DNA of 64,000 bases from Pseudomonas sp. TH43. Lineage in GTDB: Bacteria; Pseudomonadota; Gammaproteobacteria; Pseudomonadales; Pseudomonadaceae. How positions within the stretch are numbered: the first letter of the stretch is position 1; each line of letters starts with the position of its first letter. Location of the stretch: contig NZ_JAEKFI010000005.1 in NCBI RefSeq assembly GCF_016650635.1, positions 62,001-126,000 on the forward strand. Direction: 5' to 3'. Positions 56,566 to 64,000 of the stretch are shown here, one piece after another. Below the pieces are notes generated by a model. The model was not told the DNA's origin, did no database searches, and saw nothing but the letters and a program-made list of their open reading frames with translations. The position numbers and the translations under genes were made by a program.

Positions 56566-57777
56566 ATGCAGTTCAGCAAATCGAACAAGCTCGCCAACGT
56601 CTGCTACGACATTCGCGGCCCGGTGCTCAAGCACGCCAAACGACTGGAAGAGGAAGGCCAGCGCATCCTCAAGCTGAACATCGGCAACCCGGCGCCGTTT
56701 GGTTTCGAGGCACCAGACGAAATCCTTCAGGATGTGATCCGCAACCTGCCGACCGCGCAAGGCTACAGCGACTCCAAAGGTCTGTTCAGCGCGCGCAAGG
56801 CAGTGATGCAGTACTACCAGCAAAAAAACGTTGAAGGTGTCGGCATCGAAGACATCTACCTGGGTAACGGCGTATCCGAACTGATCGTGATGTCGTTGCA
56901 GGCGCTGCTCAACAACGGCGACGAAGTGCTGGTACCGGCCCCGGACTACCCGCTGTGGACAGCTGCCGTTAGCCTGGCGGGTGGCAACGCCGTGCATTAC
57001 CTGTGCGACGAAGGCGCCGACTGGTTCCCGGATCTGGCCGATATCAAGGCCAAGATCACCCCGAATACCAAAGCGATGGTGATCATCAACCCGAACAACC
57101 CGACCGGCGCGGTGTATTCGAAGGAAGTGCTGCTGGGCATGCTCGAGCTGGCCCGTCAGCACAACCTCGTGGTCTTTTCCGACGAAATCTACGACAAGAT
57201 TCTGTATGACGATGCCGTGCACATCTGCACCGCTTCGCTGGCCCCGGACCTGCTATGCCTGACCTTCAATGGTCTGTCGAAGTCCTACCGCGTGGCGGGT
57301 TTCCGCTCCGGCTGGATCGCCATCTCCGGGCCCAAACACAATGCCCAGAGCTACATCGAAGGCATCGACATGCTGGCCAACATGCGGCTGTGCGCCAACG
57401 TGCCGAGCCAGCATGCGATTCAGACCGCGCTGGGCGGCTATCAGAGCATCAATGATCTGGTGTTGCCGCAGGGTCGTCTGCTGGAACAGCGCAACCGTAC
57501 CTGGGAGCTGCTCAACGACATTCCGGGCGTAAGCTGCGTCAAACCGATGGGCGCGCTGTACGCATTCCCGAAAATCGACCCTAAAGTCTGCCCGATCCAC
57601 AACGACGAAAAGTTCGTGCTCGACCTGCTGCTCTCCGAGAAGCTGCTGGTGGTGCAAGGCACGGCATTCAACTGGCCGTGGCCGGATCACTTCCGCGTGG
57701 TCACCCTGCCGCGCGTCGATGATCTGGAAATGGCCATCGGCCGCATCGGCAACTTCCTCAAGTCGTACCGCCAGTAA
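56566..57777 (+). CDS. alaA: AlaA-type pyridoxal-phosphate aminotransferase
   Basis: Class I/II aminotransferase of 403 residues, closest in type to glutamate-pyruvate transaminase AlaA. The start ATG 56566 gives MQFSKSNKLANVCYDIRGPV, typical for the family; the frame extends further upstream but without similarity. The PLP-binding lysine is in LTFNGLSKSYRVAGFRSGW near residue 240, with DYPLWTAAVSL, NPNNPTGAVYS and SDEIYDKILYDD as other signatures. It is divergent from msrB across 225 bases. Confidence 0.92.
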   Translation: MQFSKSNKLANVCYDIRGPVLKHAKRLEEEGQRILKLNIGNPAPFGFEAPDEILQDVIRNLPTAQGYSDSKGLFSARKAVMQYYQQKNVEGVGIEDIYLGNGVSELIVMSLQALLNNGDEVLVPAPDYPLWTAAVSLAGGNAVHYLCDEGADWFPDLADIKAKITPNTKAMVIINPNNPTGAVYSKEVLLGMLELARQHNLVVFSDEIYDKILYDDAVHICTASLAPDLLCLTFNGLSKSYRVAGFRSGWIAISGPKHNAQSYIEGIDMLANMRLCANVPSQHAIQTALGGYQSINDLVLPQGRLLEQRNRTWELLNDIPGVSCVKPMGALYAFPKIDPKVCPIHNDEKFVLDLLLSEKLLVVQGTAFNWPWPDHFRVVTLPRVDDLEMAIGRIGNFLKSYRQ

Positions 57778-57786
57778 TTGGCCAGC

Positions 57787-57815
57787 AGTGCGCAACGGCC
57801 CGAACGTTGCGCACT
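57787..57815 (+). terminator. Hairpin after the aminotransferase gene
   Basis: AGTGCGCAACG pairs perfectly with CGTTGCGCACT around a seven-base loop, ten bases past the stop. The T run is lacking, so termination strength is uncertain. Confidence 0.6.
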
Positions 57816-58006
57816 GTCTGATTCAGCAACACTTCTACATCCCCCGCCCTCACACGCCTTCTACACTTGCGATTCGTAGTGCTCACAAACGCCTGACGTA
57901 ATAGCGACGGGTCTCGGCTATCTGTCGTCCATGTCGCTGTGTGCTGTGGGAAACCAGCGTGTGCCGAAGAATCTGCTGTAGGACACAGTTTGAAATAGTC
58001 ACTCGG

Positions 58007-58034
58007 TTGAATAGCCCGGTGCAGCACCTTATAT
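58007..58034 (+). promoter_or_regulatory. Possible heat-shock (sigma-32-like) promoter of htpX
   Basis: A TTGAAT core preceded by G and a CCTTATAT element are 14 bases apart, which fits the sigma-32 layout with several mismatches. TTGAAT with TTATAT at 16 bases would also pass as a weak sigma-70 promoter. The position, 46 bases before the htpX ATG, fits. Confidence 0.35.
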
Positions 58035-58080
58035 ACCCCGCAGTACGCTACATCTTTAGCTTGAGGAGATTTCTACAACC

Positions 58081-58968
58081 ATGATGCGCATCCTGCTGTT
58101 TTTGGCCACTAACCTGGCGGTCGTGCTGATAGCCAGCATCACCCTGAGCCTGTTCGGCTTCAACGGGTTCATGGCGGCCAACGGGGTTGATCTCAATCTC
58201 AATCAGCTGCTGGTTTTCTGTGCGGTCTTTGGTTTTGCCGGTTCGCTGTTCTCGCTGTTCATCTCCAAGTGGATGGCGAAGATGAGCACCAGCACTCAGA
58301 TCATCAGCCAGCCACGTACCCGGCATGAGCAATGGCTGTTGCAAACCGTTGAGCAACTGTCCCGCGAAGCCGGGATCAAGATGCCCGAAGTCGGTATCTT
58401 CCCGGCCTACGAGGCCAACGCCTTTGCCACCGGCTGGAACAAGAACGACGCGCTGGTCGCGGTCAGCCAGGGCCTGCTCGAGCGTTTTTCGCCCGATGAA
58501 GTCAAAGCCGTGCTGGCGCACGAAATCGGCCACGTCGCCAACGGCGACATGGTTACCCTGGCGCTGATCCAGGGCGTGGTGAACACATTTGTAATGTTCT
58601 TCGCGCGGATCATCGGCAATTTCGTCGACAAGGTGCTCTTCAAGAACGAAGAAGGCCAAGGCATTGCCTACTACGTGGCGACCATCTTCGCCGAACTGGT
58701 GCTGGGCATTCTGGCCAGTGCAATCGTCATGTGGTTCTCGCGCAAACGCGAATTCCGCGCCGACGAAGCCGGCGCCCGTCTGGCCGGTACCAGCGCGATG
58801 ATCGGCGCACTGCAACGGCTGCGAGCTGAACAGGGCCTGCCAGTACACATGCCCGACACCCTGAATGCCTTCGGCATCAACGGTGGCATCAAGCAGGGTT
58901 TCGCTCGCATGTTCATGAGCCACCCGCCGCTGGAAGCGCGTATTGACGCCCTGCGTCGCCGCGGTTGA
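58081..58968 (+). CDS. htpX: Membrane protease HtpX
   Basis: Zinc metalloprotease of the inner membrane that helps remove misfolded membrane proteins; heat-shock or envelope-stress induced in E. coli. The 295-residue protein has two N-terminal membrane helices (LLFLATNLAVVLIASITLS; LVFCAVFGFAGSLFSLFIS), the HEIGH zinc motif in VLAHEIGHVANGD near residue 144, a further hydrophobic hairpin and the third zinc ligand in REFRADEAGARLAG. The ATG at 58081 begins a typical HtpX. It stands alone with a strong terminator behind. Confidence 0.96.
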   Translation: MMRILLFLATNLAVVLIASITLSLFGFNGFMAANGVDLNLNQLLVFCAVFGFAGSLFSLFISKWMAKMSTSTQIISQPRTRHEQWLLQTVEQLSREAGIKMPEVGIFPAYEANAFATGWNKNDALVAVSQGLLERFSPDEVKAVLAHEIGHVANGDMVTLALIQGVVNTFVMFFARIIGNFVDKVLFKNEEGQGIAYYVATIFAELVLGILASAIVMWFSRKREFRADEAGARLAGTSAMIGALQRLRAEQGLPVHMPDTLNAFGINGGIKQGFARMFMSHPPLEARIDALRRRG

Positions 58969-58999
58969 TTGCATGGTTTAAAGGTTCAGCCGTTGAAAA

Positions 59000-59038
59000 C
59001 AAAAATGCCCGTATCTCGCGATACGGGCATTTTTTTGT
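59000..59038. terminator. Bidirectional terminator of htpX and doxX-type gene
   Basis: ATGCCCGTATC pairs with GATACGGGCAT around a two- to four-base loop, flanked by A and T runs, between converging genes. Confidence 0.92.
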
Positions 59039-59051
59039 CCGAAGCTCGGGA

Positions 59052-59486
59052 TCAACCGGCGATGGCGCGATCCACCGAGAGCTTGCCGGCGCCTTCGATC
59101 AGCACTGCAAGGCTGCCGCCGAGCAGGGCCAGAGCGAACTCATAACCGTTGTTGGCCATGAACAGACCGTTGCCGATATGCACGGTGAAGATCGCGACCA
59201 GCGACAGGAAGGTCAAACCCAGTGCTGCCGGGCGAACCAGCAGGCCGATGATCAGCGCCAGACCGGCGAAGAATTCAGTACCGCCAGACAGTATCGCCAT
59301 GAGGTAACCCGGGTGCAGACCAAGGCTGTCCATGTACTGCGCGGTACCGGCCAGACCATAACCACCGAACAGACCAAAGAGTTTTTGCGAGCCGTGGGCC
59401 GCGAAGATCACGCCCACCGCGATGCGCAGAATAGTCAGACCGTAGCCAGCGCGGGTGAACAGTACCTTGTTGATCAGAGAGCTCAT
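59052..59486 (-). CDS. DoxX-family membrane protein
   Basis: A 144-residue protein with four hydrophobic helices. Family marks are ILRIAVGVIFAAHGSQKLF near residue 20 and FAGLALIIGLLVRPAALGL in the middle. DoxX proteins occur in quinone-reductase, sulfur-oxidation and oxidative-stress complexes; no partner is adjacent here. It is monocistronic. Confidence 0.9.
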   Translation of the reverse strand: MSSLINKVLFTRAGYGLTILRIAVGVIFAAHGSQKLFGLFGGYGLAGTAQYMDSLGLHPGYLMAILSGGTEFFAGLALIIGLLVRPAALGLTFLSLVAIFTVHIGNGLFMANNGYEFALALLGGSLAVLIEGAGKLSVDRAIAG

Positions 59487-59597
59487 GGGGCATTCCTTGT
59501 TTTGCGAGAAGTTATGTGTGTTGGTTGGCCGCTATATTAATCAGTAAATCAAATGTTAAAAGCGTAAATATTTCGCCATAACAATCAGATTATTAGA

Positions 59598-61019
59598 TCA
59601 TTTACGTGAGACGACTTTCTGCCCACCGGGCTCCAACGACTCCCGCTCCCGGTCGAACGCCAAGTAATACTTGTTCACGCTATTAACATAGCTGACCGGC
59701 CCCATTCCGACCTGCTCCATGGCAATGCGCTCGACCTGGAAGAACCACTGATTAGGATTGAGCCCACGCCGCCGGGCTTCGGCGCGCATGCCCTGAACCC
59801 GCTCCGGTCCAATGTTGTACGCCGCCAGCGTGAACGCCATACGCTCGCGCTCGTTGAGCTTGGGGCTGCTGAAGAACTTGCGGCGGATCATCGCCAGGTA
59901 CTTGGCGCCGGCCTGCACATTCGCATCAAGATTCTGGATATTGTTGACGCCCACCCGTTGCGCTGCTGACGGGGTGATCTGCATCAACCCGGTCGGTCCA
60001 CTGCCGCTGCGCGCATTGGGTTGCAGGGCCGACTCCTTGAACGCCAGCGCCGCCAGGTTCAGCCAGTCCATGTTTTGCGCCTGAGCATGTTTTTGCAGGG
60101 TCGGGCGCAGTTTCTCCAAGCGCTGACGGTCAGCCTTGGCCAATGGATAGTGGACTTGATAGAGACGACGATAGATGCGCAAAAACGCTACGTCTTCGTT
60201 CGACGGCTTTTTGTAACCGGTCAGGAAGCGATCAATGCTCGCGCGCAGCATCGACGCATCGCGGCGTACGAACCAGTATTCCTCGCCCGGTTCGCTGATC
60301 ATCAATTGCCGGTCTAAACGCAGTTTCGGCAGGATCTTGCCCCAGCGCTCGGCGATGGGTTGCTCGACGATGGTCAGGTGGAAGATGCCACCCTGAACCA
60401 TTTCCAGGACATCCTCGACCGCCAGTGTCGGGTCAACCCATTCAATCTTGATCGGCGCCAGTTTGTGCAGCGCCAGCTTCTGGTTGAGCTGACTGACCGC
60501 CTCCCCTGCCGCGCTGCCGGTGGGCAATGCGAGGGTTTTGCCGGCCAGTTGTTCGACCTTGGTGTAACGGCGTTCGCCTTTGATGCCGACCAGCACCAAC
60601 GGCACGTTGCTGGCGATCGGTTCACTGCTGGCCACCGCATGCCCCGGTTGCAGCTCGAGCAATTCGCCCGGCGCCACCAGATCACCTTCGCCACGCTGCA
60701 AGGCACCGAGCAGTTGATCCTTGGCTTTGGGGATGATTTTAAGGGTGACTTCCTGGCCGTCGCGGGCGTGGCCGTTGAGGTATTGCTCGAAGGCGCGCAA
60801 GCGATGGTATTCGACGCCGATGGCCTGCCCCTGGACTTCGCCGGAGCTGTTGCGGCTCTGGTTGACCAGCACGCGCAACACGCGACTGCTGCGAATTTCC
60901 GACAGATCGCGAACCTTGGCGGCCGGCACCGCTTGCAGCGGCCCGGGCAAGCGCGCAACCGCCGTCATCGGCAGCAGCAACGATCCACACAACAGCAGCA
61001 AAACCGAGGGACGAATCAT
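59598..61019 (-). CDS. mltF: MltF-type membrane-bound lytic murein transglycosylase
   Basis: A 473-residue protein with an N-terminal signal sequence (VLLLLCGSLLLPMTAVA), an SBP-like periplasmic domain (about 35-285, LRVLVNQSRNSSGEVQG) and a C-terminal soluble-transglycosylase domain with the catalytic glutamate in LAALAFKESALQPNARS and the GPTGLMQITPSAAQRVGV motif. This is the MltF layout; P. aeruginosa has a second MltF-like protein at a similar locus (from memory). GGAG five bases upstream supports ATG 61019. It cleaves murein and releases 1,6-anhydro-muropeptides. Confidence 0.9.
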   Translation of the reverse strand: MIRPSVLLLLCGSLLLPMTAVARLPGPLQAVPAAKVRDLSEIRSSRVLRVLVNQSRNSSGEVQGQAIGVEYHRLRAFEQYLNGHARDGQEVTLKIIPKAKDQLLGALQRGEGDLVAPGELLELQPGHAVASSEPIASNVPLVLVGIKGERRYTKVEQLAGKTLALPTGSAAGEAVSQLNQKLALHKLAPIKIEWVDPTLAVEDVLEMVQGGIFHLTIVEQPIAERWGKILPKLRLDRQLMISEPGEEYWFVRRDASMLRASIDRFLTGYKKPSNEDVAFLRIYRRLYQVHYPLAKADRQRLEKLRPTLQKHAQAQNMDWLNLAALAFKESALQPNARSGSGPTGLMQITPSAAQRVGVNNIQNLDANVQAGAKYLAMIRRKFFSSPKLNERERMAFTLAAYNIGPERVQGMRAEARRRGLNPNQWFFQVERIAMEQVGMGPVSYVNSVNKYYLAFDRERESLEPGGQKVVSRK

Positions 61020-61255
61020 CCACTCTCCGGAAAGAATACGGGGCAATTTCACCGCTGAACGGCGTAAATCACCGACGAAAACAGAGCGCCTGGAGCGCTG
61101 GCAAAGTGCGAGAGACTGGCACAGTGATGGCATTTATGCCAACCCGGGCTGCGTCGCGGCATCAAGAGACAGCTATAACTCTTTGTAGTTCTTGGCTTTT
61201 CTTCTGAATCTACAGCTCTGGTATGCTTTCCGGCCTTCGGCCCGAGGTAGCAACC

Positions 61256-62062
61256 ATGCAACTCATCGATATCGGCGTCAACCTGACCAACCCAAGTTTC
61301 GCCGACAAACACCAGGCCGTACTCGACCGCGCCTATGCCGCCGGGGTCTGCCAATTGGTGCTGACCGGCACCAGCGTCGAGGGCAGCGAGCAGGCTCTGG
61401 AGCTCTGCCAGCAACTGGATGAGTCCGCACAGCGACTGTTTGCCACCGCCGGTATTCACCCGCATTCGGCCAGTGACTGGAACGCTGACAGCGCTCGGCG
61501 CCTGCGCAGCTTGCTGAAGGAAACCAACGTGGTTGCAGTGGGTGAATGCGGGCTGGATTTCAATCGCGATTTTTCGCCACGTGCGCAACAGGAAAAGGTG
61601 CTCGAAGAGCATCTGGCAATGGCCGTCGACCTGCAGATGCCGGTGTTTCTGCATGAGCGCGACGCCAGTCAGCGCCTGCTGGAAATACTGAATGACTTCC
61701 GCGATCAATTGCCGGCCGCCGTCGTGCATTGCTTCACCGGCGAGCAAAAGGCTCTGTTCAGCTACCTCGATCTGGATCTGCACATCGGCATCACTGGCTG
61801 GATCTGCGACGAGCGCCGCGGCACGCATCTGCATCCGCTGGTCAAAGAGATCAAACGTGGACGCCTGATGCTGGAAAGCGATGCGCCGTACTTGTTGCCG
61901 CGCACGCTGCGACCGAAGCCGAAAAACGGCCGCAATGAGCCGGCGTATCTGACCGAAGTCCTGCGTGAAGTGGCGCTGCATCGGGGTGAAACCGAGGAAG
62001 ATCTGGCGGCGCACACGACCGCGTGTGCGCGAGCTTTTTACGGTTTACCTGAGCTGGCGTGA
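61256..62062 (+). CDS. tatD: TatD-family metal-dependent hydrolase
   Basis: TIM-barrel metallohydrolase of 268 residues, related to E. coli TatD, a 3'-5' DNA/RNA exonuclease in repair. It matches TatD rather than YcfH or YjjV at the start (MQLIDIGVNLTNPSFAD), where the usual HxH metal pair is missing as in E. coli TatD. Later ligands are present: ECGLDFNRDFSP, FLHERDA, VVHCFTG, ESDAPYLLPR. GAGG precedes the ATG at 61256. It is divergent from mltF and followed by a REP pair. Confidence 0.94.
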   Translation: MQLIDIGVNLTNPSFADKHQAVLDRAYAAGVCQLVLTGTSVEGSEQALELCQQLDESAQRLFATAGIHPHSASDWNADSARRLRSLLKETNVVAVGECGLDFNRDFSPRAQQEKVLEEHLAMAVDLQMPVFLHERDASQRLLEILNDFRDQLPAAVVHCFTGEQKALFSYLDLDLHIGITGWICDERRGTHLHPLVKEIKRGRLMLESDAPYLLPRTLRPKPKNGRNEPAYLTEVLREVALHRGETEEDLAAHTTACARAFYGLPELA

Positions 62063-62067
62063 ACTCG

Positions 62068-62144
62068 AAAAGATCGCAGCCTTCGGCAGCTCCTACATGG
62101 GACTCATGTTAGGAACCTGGAACTGACGCGGGCTGCGATCTTTT
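62068..62144. repeat. REP-type repeat pair, imperfect
   Basis: The first arm 'aaaagatcgcagccttcggc' (from 62068) is intact; the second ends 'gggctgcgatctttt' (to 62144) but its inner part has diverged. Same class as 7241-7310. Confidence 0.7.
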
Positions 62145-62236
62145 GATCTTTTGACCCATATCAAATCCAATGTCCTGCATAGCGGCACAATACTGGCACC
62201 TTGCCAATGCTGTTTCCGCTATCAGAGAAAACCTCC

Positions 62237-63718
62237 ATGGGTGCCTGGCTTAGCAATATCTCGCTGAAGTACAAATTCTGGGCGGTCAACGCGGTCGCCT
62301 TCATCACCACCCTGCTGCTGGTGTTGTACGCCGTACAACTCGAACAGCAGGCGCGCAGCCACGCCTCGAAAGCCTCGGCTCAAGCCCAGGCGCAATTGCT
62401 CATGGCCTGGCCGGCCGGGCAGGCGTTGCCCAAGACTGATCAAGTGCTGACGTTCAAACGCGGTGAAGCGCCGCGCCTCAACGATCAACCGTTGCTGGAG
62501 ATCACCGACAGTCACGGCTGGAACGAGATCAACCACATGCCGCTGTTCGGCGAAAACCCACTGATGGGGGCTGAAGTGTTCAGCCGCGCCGACGACCAGC
62601 AAGTCGCCGTGATCGCGTATGGCCCGAGCCTGACGCAAGTCTTCAGCGAGCGCTTCGCCAATTACGCAGTGGCGGTGTTCATTCTGATGCTGGCGATGCT
62701 CGGCGCTTCGCAGTTGCTGATCCGTTTTCTGCTCAGCCAGCTCAATACGTTGAAAGACGTGATGCTGCACGTTGAAAAGAGCGGCGACCTCTCCGCCCGC
62801 GTCCCTTTGGCCGGCAAAGATGAAGTCGGGCAGATGGCCAATGCGTTCAACGCCATGCAGGCCGGTTATCAGCGCGTGGTCAGCACGGTTGCCAACACCG
62901 CGCGGCAACTGGACGTCGGTGCCGCGCGCCTGGCGTCGAGCATGAACGAAGTGCGCCACGGCATGCTCGGCCAGCAGAGTGAAACCGATCAGGCCGCTAC
63001 CGCGATCAACGAAATGACCGCCACGGTTTACCACATCGCCCAACACGCGGGCGCCACCCGCGATCTGTCGCAGACCGCCGATGGCCTCGCCGGCAGCGGC
63101 CAGCAAGTGGTGGCGCGGGTGCAGCATTCGATTGCCGGACTTTCCAGCGGCGTGCAGCAGACCGCCGAGATGATCCAGCGCCTGGCCGAGGACAGCCAGA
63201 AGATCAACGGCGTGGTCAGTGTGATTCACAGCATTGCCGAGCAGACCAATCTTCTGGCCCTCAACGCCGCCATCGAGGCCGCCCGCGCGGGTGAAATGGG
63301 CCGAGGTTTTGCGGTGGTCGCCGATGAAGTGCGCAATCTTGCGAAACGCGTGCAGACTTCGACCGATGAAATCACCCTCATGGTTTCAGCGCTGCAGGCC
63401 GGTACGCGCGATGCCGTGGATTTCATGCAGGAGAGCTCATACAAGGCCGACGACTGCGTACAGCAGGCACAAGAGGCTGGCGCGGCACTGGCGGAAATCA
63501 CCGGAGCGGTGGCGCAGATGCGCGAGAGCAACACGCAGATTGCCGTCGCGGCAGAGCAGCAGAGCCAGGTCGCCGAGGAAATGAATCGGGCGGTGGTGAG
63601 TATTCGTGATGTGACCGAGAACACCGTGCAGCAGACGGTCGATTCGGCGACCACCAGTAATGAACTGGCGACGTTGGCGGGGGAGTTGAGCAAGGCGATT
63701 GGGCAGCTGAAACTCTGA
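62237..63718 (+). CDS. Methyl-accepting chemotaxis protein
   Basis: Chemoreceptor of 493 residues. A first membrane helix (FWAVNAVAFITTLLLVLYAV) is followed by a short periplasmic domain of about 100 residues without a recognised sensor fold, a second helix near residue 145-170 (YAVAVFILMLAMLGASQLLI), a HAMP domain (LKDVMLHVEKSGDLSARVPL) and the signalling hairpin TNLLALNAAIEAARAGEMG with VVADEVRNLAKR. The C-terminus ends in a helix without a CheR-binding pentapeptide. ATG 62237 starts close to the first helix. Ligand unknown. Confidence 0.93.
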   Translation: MGAWLSNISLKYKFWAVNAVAFITTLLLVLYAVQLEQQARSHASKASAQAQAQLLMAWPAGQALPKTDQVLTFKRGEAPRLNDQPLLEITDSHGWNEINHMPLFGENPLMGAEVFSRADDQQVAVIAYGPSLTQVFSERFANYAVAVFILMLAMLGASQLLIRFLLSQLNTLKDVMLHVEKSGDLSARVPLAGKDEVGQMANAFNAMQAGYQRVVSTVANTARQLDVGAARLASSMNEVRHGMLGQQSETDQAATAINEMTATVYHIAQHAGATRDLSQTADGLAGSGQQVVARVQHSIAGLSSGVQQTAEMIQRLAEDSQKINGVVSVIHSIAEQTNLLALNAAIEAARAGEMGRGFAVVADEVRNLAKRVQTSTDEITLMVSALQAGTRDAVDFMQESSYKADDCVQQAQEAGAALAEITGAVAQMRESNTQIAVAAEQQSQVAEEMNRAVVSIRDVTENTVQQTVDSATTSNELATLAGELSKAIGQLKL

Positions 63719-63724
63719 CGGCCT

Positions 63725-63817
63725 CATCGCGGGCAAGCCCGCTCCCACAGGTTTCATGGGTGTTCACACAACCGGTGTTCACTGGAGATCACTGTGGGAG
63801 CGGGCTTGCCCGCGATG
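63725..63817. repeat. REP inverted pair (REPIN-like)
   Basis: Two perfectly complementary 25-base arms (63725-63749 and 63793-63817) of the 'gcgggcaagcccgctcccac' family flank a 43-base loop directly after the chemoreceptor gene. Confidence 0.92.
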
Positions 63818-63947
63818 GCGGCATTTGAAACGACATCAAATCCTGCGATGACGCCTATCGCTTCAATAGCCAACCTTGATTCGCCGCTCTTCGCGCCCCG
63901 GCCTATTCTTCAACCATGTGTTCAACATGGATCGAGGAGTAGTCAAC

Positions 63948-64000
63948 ATGGGCAAACGTCACCCCAACCTTCCTGCGTGGCAATGGCGCGCATACCCGGG
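63948..64000 (+). CDS. Start of an unidentified gene (cut by window edge)
   Basis: ATG at 63948 is preceded by GAGGAG and opens a frame MGKRHPNLPAWQWRAYPG that runs off the window. The spacing of the ribosome binding site is good. Eighteen residues are too few to name a family, though the Trp-rich start is reminiscent of small DUF962-like membrane proteins. Confidence 0.5.
   Translation, partial: MGKRHPNLPAWQWRAYP

Larger units (their letters stand above)
57778..58080. other. 303-base gap between aminotransferase and htpX
   Basis: The left end has a terminator-like hairpin (57787-57815) and the right end the presumed htpX promoter (58007-58034). I see no gene between them. Confidence 0.45.

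Overview
The window looks like a core-genome stretch of a Pseudomonas of the fluorescens group. GC content is high, REP-type inverted repeats carry the 'gcgggcaagcccgctccc' family sequence, and several marker genes are typical of the genus: oprI, ohrR/ohr, efp with its Arg32 rhamnosyltransferase earP, and a sagS-ospR-gpx-msrB-aminotransferase-htpX block. From memory, the last block has the same order as PA2824-PA2830 of P. aeruginosa PAO1. I see no tRNA, rRNA, CRISPR array, insertion sequence or prophage. The two window edges cut a sensor kinase (left) and an unidentified gene (right).

Layout. 1-2.3 kb: end of a NarL-type sensor kinase, its response regulator and a YegS-type lipid kinase. 2.9-5.3 kb: molybdenum cofactor genes moaB-moeA and divergent mobA. 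5.4-14 kb: small lipoprotein, thiopurine methyltransferase, LigB-type dioxygenase, DEAD-box helicase, crotonase, spermidine-synthase-like protein, class II DAHP synthase and a YcaQ-type protein. 14-18.3 kb: DUF1127 protein, two LysR regulators flanking a TauE/SafE permease, then ohrR-ohr. 18.5-25.7 kb: efp-earP, a Gre-like factor, cysB, universal stress protein, 5'-nucleotidase, and a thioredoxin/panE operon divergent from a PilZ gene. 25.8-36.3 kb: class I DAHP synthase, oprI, L,D-transpeptidase, tesA with a divergent ABC/FtsX exporter, greB, an RluA-type synthase, a small gene with a perfect LexA box, and a glutaredoxin-like gene. 36.5-43.5 kb: K+/H+ antiporter, ammonium transporter, a three-gene envelope-stress-like set (DUF883/YqjE/YqjK-like), an EAL protein and dgt.

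43.7-55 kb is the richest signalling region: a BvgAS-like response regulator and a 1214-residue hybrid kinase, a very large HD-GYP protein with an insertion in its catalytic domain, free-methionine sulfoxide reductase with an AAA protein, and the hybrid kinase SagS. 54.9-64 kb holds oxidative repair genes (ospR, gpx, msrB), an AlaA-type aminotransferase, the heat-shock protease htpX, a DoxX protein, an MltF-type lytic transglycosylase, tatD and a chemoreceptor.

Themes that tie the genes together are peroxide and thiol defence (ohrR/ohr, ospR/gpx/msrB, fRMsr, two redox-disulfide proteins), c-di-GMP signalling (PilZ, EAL, HD-GYP, SagS) and translation quality (EF-P with EarP). I found no obvious wholly new system. 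The best leads are the LexA-boxed small protein at 35.6-36.0 kb, the insertion-bearing HD-GYP beside a BvgAS-like pair, the two OhrR-family regulators with clearly different palindromic operators, and a terminator-like hairpin directly in front of msrB.
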